Shown here: positions 8,475 to 15,392 of the stretch, piece by piece
Layout of the letters: each line of letters begins with the position of its first letter
Numbering within the stretch: position 1 is the stretch's first letter
NCBI GenBank assembly: GCA_022786995.1
Contig: JALFUW010000090.1
Coordinates: 1 to 62,748, forward strand
Direction of reading: 5' to 3'
Length of the DNA: 62,748 nucleotides
DNA from: Clostridiales bacterium
GTDB taxonomy: Bacteria; Bacillota; Clostridia; Oscillospirales; Oscillospiraceae
The notes under the pieces: model-generated
Seen by the model: the letters and a program-made list of their open reading frames with translations, nothing else
Told to the model about the DNA's origin: nothing
Databases searched by the model: none
Translations under genes and position numbers: made by a program

Positions 8475-9121
8475 GTGTTACCTCCAATCAGGCCGGTCTT
8501 ATAGACCAGAGAGTAAAGCGGAATCATGACAAGACAGGTATAAACGCTTGTCAGCAGGAAGGAAGGGAGTCTTCCCCAGTAGGTCAGGCCCTGCATCAGG
8601 CCCGTAACAAACAGTCCCAGCTCGTAGGCCGTCAGGGCAAGGCAGGCGCACAGCGTCAGGGTGCCCCGGCTGCGGTGCCAGAACATCTGCCGGAACATGG
8701 TGGCCCCGATGCCCAGGGCGGTGAGCAGAATGATGGACACAGGTGTGGGGGAGGAGCCGGAGAACCAGTACAGGATGGACGCAATGAAGACAAACAGACT
8801 GCCTACATCGGTTCCCTCGATGACGGTGATCAGCAGAATGGCGCCCACCGCCAGATCGGTGGTGGCACCGAAGAGCCGCAGCTGGCTCATGATGACATCC
8901 TGAATGACCAGACTCATGATCACGATCAGGGCGTACATCAGCCATTTGAACAGCCGCAGCCGCTGCTGGCGGGTCAGCTTCCGGGTTTTGAGCCAGGTAG
9001 AGGTGGCGGGGTCGGGGCGGAATTCATTCTGACGGTTTCGTTTATTTCTGCGCAGCAGCTCCGCTAGGCTTCGCTCCTTTGCCCGGGGACGGGGGGAGCG
9101 GCGTTTCTTCTTTTCAGCCAT
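8462..9121 (-). CDS. mreD: rod shape-determining protein MreD
   Basis: An integral membrane partner of MreC and PBP2 in the elongasome. 219 residues, longer than the usual 160-175 because of a highly basic N-terminal tail of about 55 residues (MAEKKKRRSPRPRAKERS) before the first membrane segment near LFKWLMYALIVIMSLVIQD. About five membrane segments follow, with EGTDVGSLFVFIASILYW typical of the family. It lies 12 bases after mreC and overlaps mrdA. The basic extension may sit against the inner membrane face; this is inference. Confidence 0.85.
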   Translation of the reverse strand: MAEKKKRRSPRPRAKERSLAELLRRNKRNRQNEFRPDPATSTWLKTRKLTRQQRLRLFKWLMYALIVIMSLVIQDVIMSQLRLFGATTDLAVGAILLITVIEGTDVGSLFVFIASILYWFSGSSPTPVSIILLTALGIGATMFRQMFWHRSRGTLTLCACLALTAYELGLFVTGLMQGLTYWGRLPSFLLTSVYTCLVMIPLYSLVYKTGLIGGNTWKE

Positions 9122-9133
9122 GGCACACGCTCC

Positions 9134-10051
9134 TTAGCCGAAGCCGCCCACAGGCTCGGTGGTCTCCTCCGTGGCAGGCTCTGTGGCTTCGCCGGTGGGG
9201 GTGGTGGCGACGGGGGTCAGGGATTCGGTGGTGTATTCGGTGATGATGAAGATCTGCTCCAGAGAGTTAATTTCCGCGGCGGGATCCAGCAGGGCGAATT
9301 TGGCGATGCCGGTCTCCTCAAAGCCGGCGTCCACCACGTTGCCCATGATCAGGCCCCGGGGATACACGGTGGAGCCGGAGGTCACCACCTGCTCCTTGTT
9401 ACGGATAATGGCGGCGGAGGGCAGATAGTTCATCTGCAACAGGGTCTGATGGCCGTCGATATAGCCGCCGCGAACCATGCCGTTGTAGCCGGAGGAGGCA
9501 ATGGTGCCGGAGATTTCCAGGGTAGAGTCCAGAATGGTGGTGACCTCGGCGTAGTTGATGCCAACGTCGGTGACCAGACCCACAACTTCACCGTTTTCGG
9601 TCACGGCACACATGTTCCTCTGGATGCCGGAATTGGTGCCCCGGTTGATGGTCAGGGTGTTTTCCCAGTCGCTGGAGTTCCAGCCGATGATGTAGGCATC
9701 CACCAGCTTATAGTCCTCGTGGGTTTCCAGCAGGTTCATGCCCTTGCGCAGACGCTGATTTTCACGGGAGACGGATTCCGCCTGACGGGCGGTGTCCTCC
9801 ATTTGGGCGATCTGCTTTTTCAGCACTTCGTTTTCCGCCGCCAGGGCTTCATAGCGGAACATATAGCCGTAGTATTTTTCCGCCATGGTGGTCAGGGCGG
9901 TGGCGGCGGCCCGGAAGGGGGTCAGAGCGCCCTGTACCGCCAGATCCAGGGGATTTTTGTTGGAAATTCCGCCGAAAATGGAAAGCACGATGGCCAGAAT
10001 CAGCGCCACCACAAGAATAATGGCGATTTTGCTGGTAAACAGGTTTCTCAT
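9134..10051 (-). CDS. mreC: rod shape-determining protein MreC
   Basis: A bitopic membrane protein that links MreB to the periplasmic wall enzymes. The start MRNLFTSK was chosen because GGAGG lies seven bases upstream; it gives 305 residues. One membrane segment (about 7-27) is followed by a coiled coil with AAENEVLKKQIAQMEDTA and then the double beta-barrel domain with INRGTNSGIQ and GLVTDVG. The last 30 residues are Thr/Glu/Pro-rich and probably disordered. Its start overlaps maf by four bases. mreB, normally just upstream, is not in the window. Confidence 0.9.
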   Translation of the reverse strand: MRNLFTSKIAIILVVALILAIVLSIFGGISNKNPLDLAVQGALTPFRAAATALTTMAEKYYGYMFRYEALAAENEVLKKQIAQMEDTARQAESVSRENQRLRKGMNLLETHEDYKLVDAYIIGWNSSDWENTLTINRGTNSGIQRNMCAVTENGEVVGLVTDVGINYAEVTTILDSTLEISGTIASSGYNGMVRGGYIDGHQTLLQMNYLPSAAIIRNKEQVVTSGSTVYPRGLIMGNVVDAGFEETGIAKFALLDPAAEINSLEQIFIITEYTTESLTPVATTPTGEATEPATEETTEPVGGFG

Positions 10052-10623
10052 TGGGTATCCTCCATGATTTCCGGGGCGAATTTTCGAAGCACCTGTCCCA
10101 GACGGCACACAGGAAGCCCCATGACGTTATAGTAATCGCCCACGATTTTCTCGCAGAACAGCGCCGCGCCGCCCTGAATGCCGTAGGCCCCGGCCTTGTC
10201 CATAGGCTCGCCGGAGTCCACATACCGGGCAATTTCGGTGTCCGTCAGCGGCCGGAAGTGCAGGTCGGTAACCTCGGTGAAGGTTTCGGCCTTCCCACCC
10301 CGCACCACGGTGCAGCCGGTCATCACCTGATGATCCCGCCCGGACAGAGCGGTGAGCATTCTCACCGCTTCTTCCCGGCTGTGGGGCTTGCCCAGCACCC
10401 GGCCTTCGCAGACCACAATGGTATCCGCCGCGATGACGATATCGTCCTGCTCCCGGGGCACCGCCAGGGCCTTCAGCCGACTGACCCGGGCCACCTCGTC
10501 AAAGGGCGCCTGACCCGGATCCATGGTCTCGTCGATATCCGCTGCCCGAATGACAAAGGGGATGCCAAACAGGCCTAACAGTTCTTTTCTCCGGGGCGAC
10601 CCGGAGGCTAAAATCAGGTTCAT
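10048..10623 (-). CDS. maf: Maf-family nucleotide pyrophosphatase
   Basis: Hydrolyses non-canonical or excess nucleoside triphosphates (dTTP, UTP or modified bases) to monophosphates; maf genes commonly precede mreBCD. 191 residues. Seen are LASGSPRRKELL at the N-terminus, the conserved Glu in DIDET, AADTIVV and GKP. The ribosome binding site GAAAGGA lies just before the start, squeezed in the 14 bases between the ATG and the DUF559 cassette. The 3' end overlaps mreC. The cassette may have cut maf from its former upstream promoter. Confidence 0.92.
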   Translation of the reverse strand: MNLILASGSPRRKELLGLFGIPFVIRAADIDETMDPGQAPFDEVARVSRLKALAVPREQDDIVIAADTIVVCEGRVLGKPHSREEAVRMLTALSGRDHQVMTGCTVVRGGKAETFTEVTDLHFRPLTDTEIARYVDSGEPMDKAGAYGIQGGAALFCEKIVGDYYNVMGLPVCRLGQVLRKFAPEIMEDTQ

Positions 10624-10637
10624 AAAAGTCCTTTCTC

Positions 10638-11124
10638 AAAAGCCTTCCCCTGGGGGAAGGTGGCACGGCAAAGCCGTGACGGATGAGGGTCAGCACATTC
10701 GCTCACGAACTGCCAGGTCAATATTCTGGCATACCCCATCAAAATTTTTCATCACATCCAAATTGGAAATGCGAAGGATATACAGCCCTTTCTGCCGCAA
10801 AAACTGCGTGCGTTTCTGATCATAGGAAATCGCTTCCGGTTCACAGTGCTGAGAACCGTCCAATTCCACTACCAGCCTTGCCTTGTAGCAGTAAAAGTCC
10901 ACAATATAGTTCCCGATAGGATACTGACGTTTGAACTGGATCGGATATGCTTTCAGAAAGTCATACCACAGATGCCGTTCCTCTTTCGTCATATTCTTTC
11001 GCAGAGTTTGGGCCCTTTGGCGTATGATACCATCGCTTCGCATTCAGATATCCTCCCGTTTTTCGGCTTCGCCGACCCTCATCCGCCCCCTGCGGGGGCA
11101 CCTTCCCCGGAGGGGAAGGCTTTT
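10638..11124. mobile_element. repeat-bounded DUF559 cassette (putative mobile element)
   Basis: Inverted arms enclose one gene. The left arm (10638-10689) reads AAAAGCCTTCCCC..GGGGAAGG, then hairpin CACGGC..GCCGTG, then CGGATGAGGGT. The right arm (11075-11124) is its inverse, with the same outer and inner parts but a different second hairpin (GCCCCC..GGGGGC). The ends are AAAAGCC and GGCTTTT. One end overlaps the U32 stop codon, the other lies 14 bases before maf. The gene-less versions at 4964, 14739 and 18437 share the arm plan. No target-site duplication was evident by eye. That the cassette moves is inferred. Confidence 0.65.
10690..11043 (-). CDS. DUF559 (Vsr-like) endonuclease-domain protein
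   Basis: A 117-residue protein made almost entirely of the DUF559 domain, a small PD-(D/E)XK nuclease fold related to very-short-patch repair enzymes. Seen are LRKNMTKEERHLWY at the N-terminus, FKRQYPIGNYIVDFYC with the catalytic Asp, and LVVELDGSQH with the Glu. GGGAGGA lies eight bases before the ATG. The stop codon begins at the last base of the left arm, so gene and arm are tightly fitted. Codon use is less GC-rich than in its neighbours. DNA cleavage at the repeat arms would make it the nuclease of the cassette, but this is inference. Confidence 0.85.
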   Translation of the reverse strand: MRSDGIIRQRAQTLRKNMTKEERHLWYDFLKAYPIQFKRQYPIGNYIVDFYCYKARLVVELDGSQHCEPEAISYDQKRTQFLRQKGLYILRISNLDVMKNFDGVCQNIDLAVRERMC

Positions 11125-13208
11125 TATTCCACTCCTCTGAGGTACAACCCTCTGGTACACGCTCCTGGGTCGAAGGGAGTGGGGCTCAGATAATCTTCCA
11201 GAATGCGGTCAACTTCTCTGGCGTTTTCCGTAGTGAAGGACAGTCGGATGGCCCAGACGCCCAGCTTGGCGAGGTCGTCCTGACGATCCAGCCAGCTCAG
11301 CTTCTTGCCGTTGAGCAGGACGCTGCGGCAGCTGTCGCCGTCACGGATGATGGGAAATTCCGCGCCGGTCTTGTCCGTCAGCTTGGTGATGCCGCCAAGA
11401 TGGCAGGTACACTCGCCGGTGCGGTTCTGAATCAGGCAGTGCTCCGTGACCATCAGCGGCAGCCGCCCGTAGGCGATGATTTCGGCATTTACCGCCTTGC
11501 TCAGGTCGCGAATTTGAGGCAGGGTCATTTCAAAGCTCACCGTGGCGGAAGCCACTTCCAGGGAGCGCAGCACGTTCATGGACGCGGAATTGTAGATGTT
11601 CAGACCAAAATCCCCGTGGATTTTCATGCCCGCTTCCCGCACGGGGCCGAGAAGGCCCAGATTGCCCACCAGCGCGTGGCGGAGGCCAAGGCTCTGCAAA
11701 AGCGCCAGATCCTTTTTGAGCTTGGGCATTTCCCCGTCGTGGACGATCCGGGGCAGGGCCACAGCCAGCCGTCCCCGCTGGACAAGACGGGCGGTCATAT
11801 CCGGGTCGGCAGCCAGAATGTGCAGGGGCACATAGAGCATGGCGGTTTCGGAGTTGAGAAGGTTCGGGGTCAGCTGCTCCCGGGTGGTGACCTGAACGGT
11901 CAGGCCGGGCAGCTCCTTTGGCCCCTTATAGAAGGGCACCGACTTGGGCTGGTTAATTGGGTGGTTCTCCCGCCGGGCCCGCAGAGCGGTGAGCTGATTC
12001 AGCACGTCCCGGCGCATGGCGTTGACGGCGGCGGCGGAGATGATGAGGCCCGGATCCACCCGGGTGCGCACCTCGGCGCAGCGGTAGGGCGTGCCGCCGG
12101 TCTTGGCCACCCGCTGGGCCAGCATTTCCCCGGTGAGGGCCATGTTGATGGCCCGCTCGGGACGGGGGCCGGGCACGGTGCAGGTGCGGCCCTCCGGGTC
12201 GGTGGCGGAGAGGGAGCTGCCGTCTACGGTGACCACGGCCCGGAATTTAAGATCAACCAGCTGGGTTTCCCCCGCTTCAAAGGACTGCCGCGCGGCCTGA
12301 AGCCACTGGGGATCGTCCCGGGTATCCTGACGGACGCCGAACATCTTTCTGTCCACCCGGCTGGTATAGTAGCCGTCGGTGAAGCCCTGCCGGTTGAAGG
12401 CGGTCATCAGGGCGTCCATCATAGGCCGGGTGACATTTTTTTCGTCCATGGCCTTGCGGTAGACCGCGGTGACGGTGGCAACGTACTCCGGTTTTTTCAT
12501 CCGGCCTTCCAGCTTCACGGACACCACGCCCATGGCTTCCAGCTCCTGCAAATAGTGGACAAGGCAGTTGTCCTTCAGACTCAGGGGGTATTTTTCCTCC
12601 CAGTGCCCATAGCCGTAGCTCTGGCGGCAGGGCTGGGCGCAGCGGCCCCGGTTGCCGGAGCGGCCGCCGATGGCAGACGACAGGTAGCACTGTCCGCTGT
12701 AGCACATGCACAGAGCACCGTGGACGAAGACTTCGATTTCAATGGGGGAATTTGCGCAGATGTAGCGGATTTCCTCCCGGCTCAGCTCCCGGCTGAGCAC
12801 CACCCGCTTTAAGCCCATGGCGGCGCACAGCTGCACACCGGGCAGGGAGTGGACGGTCATCTGGGTGGAGCCGTGGATGGGAATGTGGGGAGCGATCTGA
12901 CGGCACAGCTGCACCACGCCCAAGTCCTGCACGATGAAGGCATCAATATTGTTCTGGGCGGCGTGGCGGATCAGCTCCGCGGCCTCCTTCATCTCCCGGT
13001 CGGAGACAAGGGTGTTCAGGGTCAGATGCACCTCCACGCCCCGGACGTGGCAGTACTTCACCGCGTCCACCAGGGTCTGGGGGGTAAAGTTTTTCGCGCT
13101 CTGGCGGGCGTTCAGACTGCCCACGCCCAGATACACCGCGTTGGCGCCGTTCTGCACCGCGGCCCGCAGGGCTTCCATTGAACCGGCGGGAGCCAATAAT
13201 TCCAGCAT
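11124..13208 (-). CDS. U32-family peptidase-like protein with DUF3656 domain (tRNA/rRNA hydroxylation type)
   Basis: A 694-residue member of the U32 family. Characterised relatives (RlhA, TrhP) are needed for hydroxylation of C2501 in 23S rRNA or of tRNA wobble uridine rather than proteolysis. The N-terminal TIM-barrel-like part begins MLELLAPAGSMEALRAAVQNGA; the U32 signature is EVFVHGALCMCYSGQCYLSS near residue 165 followed by GGRSGNRGRCAQPCR, giving a cysteine cluster likely to bind Fe-S. A DUF3656-like middle and C-terminal region follow. The stop codon touches the DUF559 cassette. Which RNA it serves cannot be told from sequence. Confidence 0.87.
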   Translation of the reverse strand: MLELLAPAGSMEALRAAVQNGANAVYLGVGSLNARQSAKNFTPQTLVDAVKYCHVRGVEVHLTLNTLVSDREMKEAAELIRHAAQNNIDAFIVQDLGVVQLCRQIAPHIPIHGSTQMTVHSLPGVQLCAAMGLKRVVLSRELSREEIRYICANSPIEIEVFVHGALCMCYSGQCYLSSAIGGRSGNRGRCAQPCRQSYGYGHWEEKYPLSLKDNCLVHYLQELEAMGVVSVKLEGRMKKPEYVATVTAVYRKAMDEKNVTRPMMDALMTAFNRQGFTDGYYTSRVDRKMFGVRQDTRDDPQWLQAARQSFEAGETQLVDLKFRAVVTVDGSSLSATDPEGRTCTVPGPRPERAINMALTGEMLAQRVAKTGGTPYRCAEVRTRVDPGLIISAAAVNAMRRDVLNQLTALRARRENHPINQPKSVPFYKGPKELPGLTVQVTTREQLTPNLLNSETAMLYVPLHILAADPDMTARLVQRGRLAVALPRIVHDGEMPKLKKDLALLQSLGLRHALVGNLGLLGPVREAGMKIHGDFGLNIYNSASMNVLRSLEVASATVSFEMTLPQIRDLSKAVNAEIIAYGRLPLMVTEHCLIQNRTGECTCHLGGITKLTDKTGAEFPIIRDGDSCRSVLLNGKKLSWLDRQDDLAKLGVWAIRLSFTTENAREVDRILEDYLSPTPFDPGACTRGLYLRGVE

Positions 13209-13356
13209 AGTCTTCTCTCCATAGCGTAATTTACCAGATTACTGAGCGCTGCCGGTGGAGCAGACCCAATGGTGTAACGACGACCGCCAGCGTCCGTAAC
13301 GCATTGGCTGGCCGCCCTGCGGCCTTCGCATACTCTGGCATTATATACTTACGCAC

Positions 13357-13385
13357 AGTATACCATAATCCCGGGAAAAGTTCCA
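13357..13385 (-). promoter_or_regulatory. sigma-A promoter for the U32 gene
   Basis: On the minus strand TGGAAC (13380-13385), 17 bases, TATACT (13357-13362). A second possible pair, TTATGG (13363-13368) with TATAAT (13340-13345), also has a 17-base spacer. The rest of 13209-13457 holds only a CCAATG..CATTGG-type imperfect dyad near 13269-13315. Confidence 0.55.
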
Positions 13386-13457
13386 GTCCCTACGGCTTTA
13401 ATTCAAGAAAAATTCAAGGGCTGTTAAGAATTGCTATCGTGAGATGTGGTAAAAAAA

Positions 13458-13578
13458 TGTCATTCCGAGCCAGTGCGCACACTGGCGTGGGAATCCGTTC
13501 TCCCCCAAATGTCGGTTGACCAACATCTTATAGGGATGCGGATTGCCACACCAGTCTGCGGACTGGTTCGCAATGACA
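13458..13578. repeat. REPIN-like repeat, copy 1
   Basis: Two inverted arms. The left arm starts TGTCATTCCGAGCCAGTG and folds as CCAGTGCG..CACTGG; the right arm ends CTGGTTCGCAATGACA. Each arm is itself a hairpin. The spacer is about 30 bases. It lies between the U32 gene and the CsoR-type repressor. Confidence 0.82.
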
Positions 13579-13589
13579 CATTCAAACCC

Positions 13590-13937
13590 TTATTTCATAA
13601 ACTTATCAATTGCCTGACACAGATCATCGATGGCTTCCGTATCTCCCGCCGCCACCGCGTCCACCATGCAGTGGCGCATGTGATCCTTCAATATCACCTT
13701 GCCGGTGTTGTCCAACGCGGAGCGGACGGCGGCCAGCTGAATGAGCACCTCGGAGCAGTCGTGGCCCTCCTCCACCATCCGCTTGACCTTTTCCAGATGC
13801 CCAATGGCCCGGGACAGACGGTTGATGACGGCCTTCTGGTTCTCGTGGACATGGCCGTGGGTGTGGGCAATGCCGTGGGCGTGGAGGTAGGCGTGGTCGT
13901 GCTCGTGGTCATGCTCATGGTCGTGAAATTCGGACAT
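13590..13937 (-). CDS. CsoR/RcnR-family metal-responsive repressor with His-rich N-terminus
   Basis: A 115-residue repressor of the DUF156 family, which binds Cu(I), Ni/Co or formaldehyde and then releases its operator. The four-helix core shows INRLSRAIGHLEKVKRMV, HDCSEVLIQLAAVRSALDN and KDHMRHCM, keeping the Cys-His-Cys pattern of the CsoR site. The first 31 residues hold 11 histidines (HDHEHDHEHDH) and are an unusual addition. Divergent from a His-rich protein and a CooT-like nickel protein, so nickel or cobalt is the more likely inducer; copper cannot be excluded. AAGGAGG precedes the ATG. Confidence 0.88.
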   Translation of the reverse strand: MSEFHDHEHDHEHDHAYLHAHGIAHTHGHVHENQKAVINRLSRAIGHLEKVKRMVEEGHDCSEVLIQLAAVRSALDNTGKVILKDHMRHCMVDAVAAGDTEAIDDLCQAIDKFMK

Positions 13938-13948
13938 ACGCTGCCCTC

Positions 13949-13964
13949 CTTTACTATGGTAAAG
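13949..13964. promoter_or_regulatory. perfect dyad in the repressor leader
   Basis: CTTTAC-TATG-GTAAAG, a 6-4-6 palindrome between the -10 and the start codon of the CsoR-type gene. It partly overlaps the ribosome binding site region, so it may be an operator or an RNA hairpin. Confidence 0.45.
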
Positions 13965-13967
13965 TGT

Positions 13968-13996
13968 ATTATACTACGGCTGTCAATGGGGCGCAA
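13968..13996 (-). promoter_or_regulatory. promoter of the CsoR-type repressor
   Basis: Minus strand TTGCGC (13991-13996), 17-base spacer, TATAAT (13968-13973). Confidence 0.65.
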
Positions 13997-14009
13997 CCCC
14001 CGGAGGGGG
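13997..14009. promoter_or_regulatory. candidate CsoR/RcnR-type operator
   Basis: CCCCC-GGA-GGGGG flanked by A/T on both sides. Family operators are G/C tracts with inverted symmetry bounded by A/T. It abuts the -35 of the repressor promoter and lies 24 bases before the -35 of the divergent operon, the place expected for a shared operator. Confidence 0.55.
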
Positions 14010-14032
14010 ATATTTTGACGGAAATAAATGTT

Positions 14033-14061
14033 TTGACACAGGGTTGATTTGGTACTATAAT
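14033..14061 (+). promoter_or_regulatory. strong sigma-A promoter of the His-rich/CooT operon
   Basis: TTGACA (14033-14038), a 17-base spacer, TATAAT (14056-14061): a consensus promoter, suggesting that repression rather than activation sets its level. Confidence 0.85.
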
Positions 14062-14090
14062 ATAGAAAAACCAAAAGGAGGATATATCCT

Positions 14091-14528
14091 ATGCACGTTG
14101 ACCACGAGCACACCGGCCTGCCTCATGAGCATTCTCATGAGCACGCCCACACCCACGAGCACACCCACGACGGTGTGACCCACACCCATGAGCACGTCCA
14201 CGCTCATACCCACGACCACGAGCACCCCCATACCCACGACCACATTCACGCAGAGGGCGAGACCCACAACCACAGCCACGGCTGCGCCGGAGCCTGCGGA
14301 AGCTGCCAGACCCAGTGCGAGCACACCCCTAAGGAAGAGCTGATGGCTCTGATGAAGTACATGGTGGGCCACAATGCCGCCCATGCCAAGGAGCTGGCGG
14401 ATCTGGCCGCAAAGCTGGACGAGACCGGCGATCACACTGCCTACGAGCAGGTCATGGCTGCCGTGTCCGATTTTGAGAAGGGCAATATGCGTCTGAGCGT
14501 GGTGCTTGCCAGCATGGAGCACGAATAA
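14091..14528 (+). CDS. His-rich metal-binding protein
   Basis: A 145-residue protein whose first 64 residues are about 40 percent histidine in HEHTH and HDHEH repeats, followed by a short Cys stretch CAGACGSCQTQC and a C-terminal helical part with KYMVGHNAAHAKELADLAAK. The tail resembles helical regions seen in nickel chaperone-like or metallothionein-like storage proteins, but I do not recognise a named family. The consensus promoter and GGAGG indicate high expression when derepressed. Gene order with CooT suggests storage or buffering of Ni(II), possibly Zn(II) or Co(II). No membrane segment. Confidence 0.8.
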   Translation: MHVDHEHTGLPHEHSHEHAHTHEHTHDGVTHTHEHVHAHTHDHEHPHTHDHIHAEGETHNHSHGCAGACGSCQTQCEHTPKEELMALMKYMVGHNAAHAKELADLAAKLDETGDHTAYEQVMAAVSDFEKGNMRLSVVLASMEHE

Positions 14529-14540
14529 GGAGCGAATACA

Positions 14541-14735
14541 ATGTGCCTGTCTACCGTATATAAGAACAAGCTGACCCCCGAGTCGGTGATGATGAAGAAC
14601 GTCATGCGCATCGAGTGCAAGGACGGCATGGTGATCCTCACCGATCTGATGGAGCGCCAGATGGCTGTGGAAGGAACGCTGGAAATGGCAAACCTCGTGG
14701 ACGGCGTAGCCGTCATTAAGGAAGCGGCGGTGTAA
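14541..14735 (+). CDS. CooT-family nickel-binding protein
   Basis: A 64-residue protein beginning MCLSTVY, the signature of the CooT family, small homodimers that bind one Ni(II) through the N-terminal Met-Cys. It was first described beside carbon monoxide dehydrogenase. The start ATG has AAGGAG eight bases upstream, and the gene lies 12 bases after the His-rich protein gene. No nickel enzyme is in the window (the hydrogenase here is the iron-only type), so its client lies elsewhere. Confidence 0.85.
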   Translation: MCLSTVYKNKLTPESVMMKNVMRIECKDGMVILTDLMERQMAVEGTLEMANLVDGVAVIKEAAV

Positions 14736-14738
14736 CGT

Positions 14739-14853
14739 GCCTCCCCTTTCAGGGGAGGTGGCTCGCCCCAGGCGAGACGAAGGGGTACGCTGCGTGACAG
14801 ATCACACCCCTCAGTCAGCTGCGCTGACAGCTCCCCTGATAGGGGAGTCAGCC
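14739..14853. repeat. two-arm palindromic repeat (CCTCCCC variant)
   Basis: Left arm CCTCCCCT..AGGGGAGG, hairpin CTCGCC..GGCGAG, then GACGAAGGGGT; right arm ACCCCTCAGTCAGC..GCTGAC, then CTCCCC..GGGGAG. It follows directly after the CooT-like gene and may end its transcript. Confidence 0.78.
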
Positions 14854-14891
14854 TGTTCAAAATTTATTTGCAAATCATTCTCATTTATTTA

Positions 14892-14920
14892 TTGACAAGC
14901 GACATTTGCCGTGTTATACT
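14892..14920 (+). promoter_or_regulatory. promoter of perR with an upstream Fur/PerR-like box
   Basis: TTGACA (14892-14897), 17-base spacer, TATACT (14915-14920). Just upstream, about 14866-14888, is an AT-rich stretch with GCAAATCATTCTCATTT that reads on the other strand as ATGAGAATGATTTGC, close to Fur-family boxes. Confidence 0.75.
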
Positions 14921-14926
14921 CAATTC

Positions 14927-14945
14927 GTAAATAAGAATTATTTAC
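14927..14945. promoter_or_regulatory. PerR/Fur-family operator
   Basis: GTAAATAA-GAA-TTATTTAC, a perfect 8-3-8 dyad at the expected transcription start of perR, so a bound repressor would block initiation. This suggests autoregulation of perR and the genes after it. Confidence 0.7.
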
Positions 14946-14966
14946 AAATAGAAACAGGAGGTGTCT

Positions 14967-15359
14967 ATGGAAGCCGCTGTGAAGCAATTCCGTAAGCGCA
15001 ACGCCATCCTCGCCTGCCTGCAGGGAACCACCAGCCATCCGTCGGCGGAAATGGTGTACGAGATGCTGCAAAAGGAGCATCCCGACATCTCTCTGGCCAC
15101 GGTATACCGCAATCTGGCCCGTTTTAAGAGCCAGGGGCTGGTCTCCAGCGTTGCCACCGTCCGCGGCGTCGAGCGGTTCGATGCCATGACCCATCCCCAT
15201 GCGCACTTCATCTGCTGCGGCTGTGACGCCGTCATGGATCTGCCCCGGATGGAGATTCCCGAAAGCCTGAGCCAGGAAGCGGAAAGCATCTCCGGCTGCC
15301 GTGTTCAGGACTGCCACCTGACCTTTACCGGTCTGTGCGAAAAATGTGCAAGTAAGTAA
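14967..15359 (+). CDS. perR: Fur-family peroxide/metal regulator, PerR-like
   Basis: A 130-residue Fur-family repressor. The winged helix shows PSAEMVYEMLQKEHPDISLA and ATVYRNLARFKSQGLV; the metal region shows HPHAHFICCGCDAVMDL and a C-terminal LCEKCASK, giving the two CxxC pairs of the structural Zn site. PerR senses H2O2 by iron-catalysed histidine oxidation. The PerR rather than Fur or Zur call rests mainly on the following rubrerythrin and rubredoxin genes. The ATG at 14967 was chosen because AGGAGG lies at 14956-14961. Confidence 0.85.
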   Translation: MEAAVKQFRKRNAILACLQGTTSHPSAEMVYEMLQKEHPDISLATVYRNLARFKSQGLVSSVATVRGVERFDAMTHPHAHFICCGCDAVMDLPRMEIPESLSQEAESISGCRVQDCHLTFTGLCEKCASK

Positions 15360-15392
15360 ACCCGAAAAATTATTAAAATGGAGGAAATTATT

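Noticed and set aside
10690..11043. DUF559 gene as part of a restriction-modification or Vsr repair system
   Set aside because: No methyltransferase gene is adjacent and the gene is tightly enclosed by repeat arms.
11400..12812. Open frame on the plus strand opposite the U32 gene
   Set aside because: Gly/His/Ala-rich shadow frame, no recognisable domain; the U32 gene on the other strand is certain.
14091..14290. His-rich segment as a hydrogenase nickel chaperone (HypB type)
   Set aside because: No GTPase domain follows, and the only hydrogenase in the window is the iron-only type.
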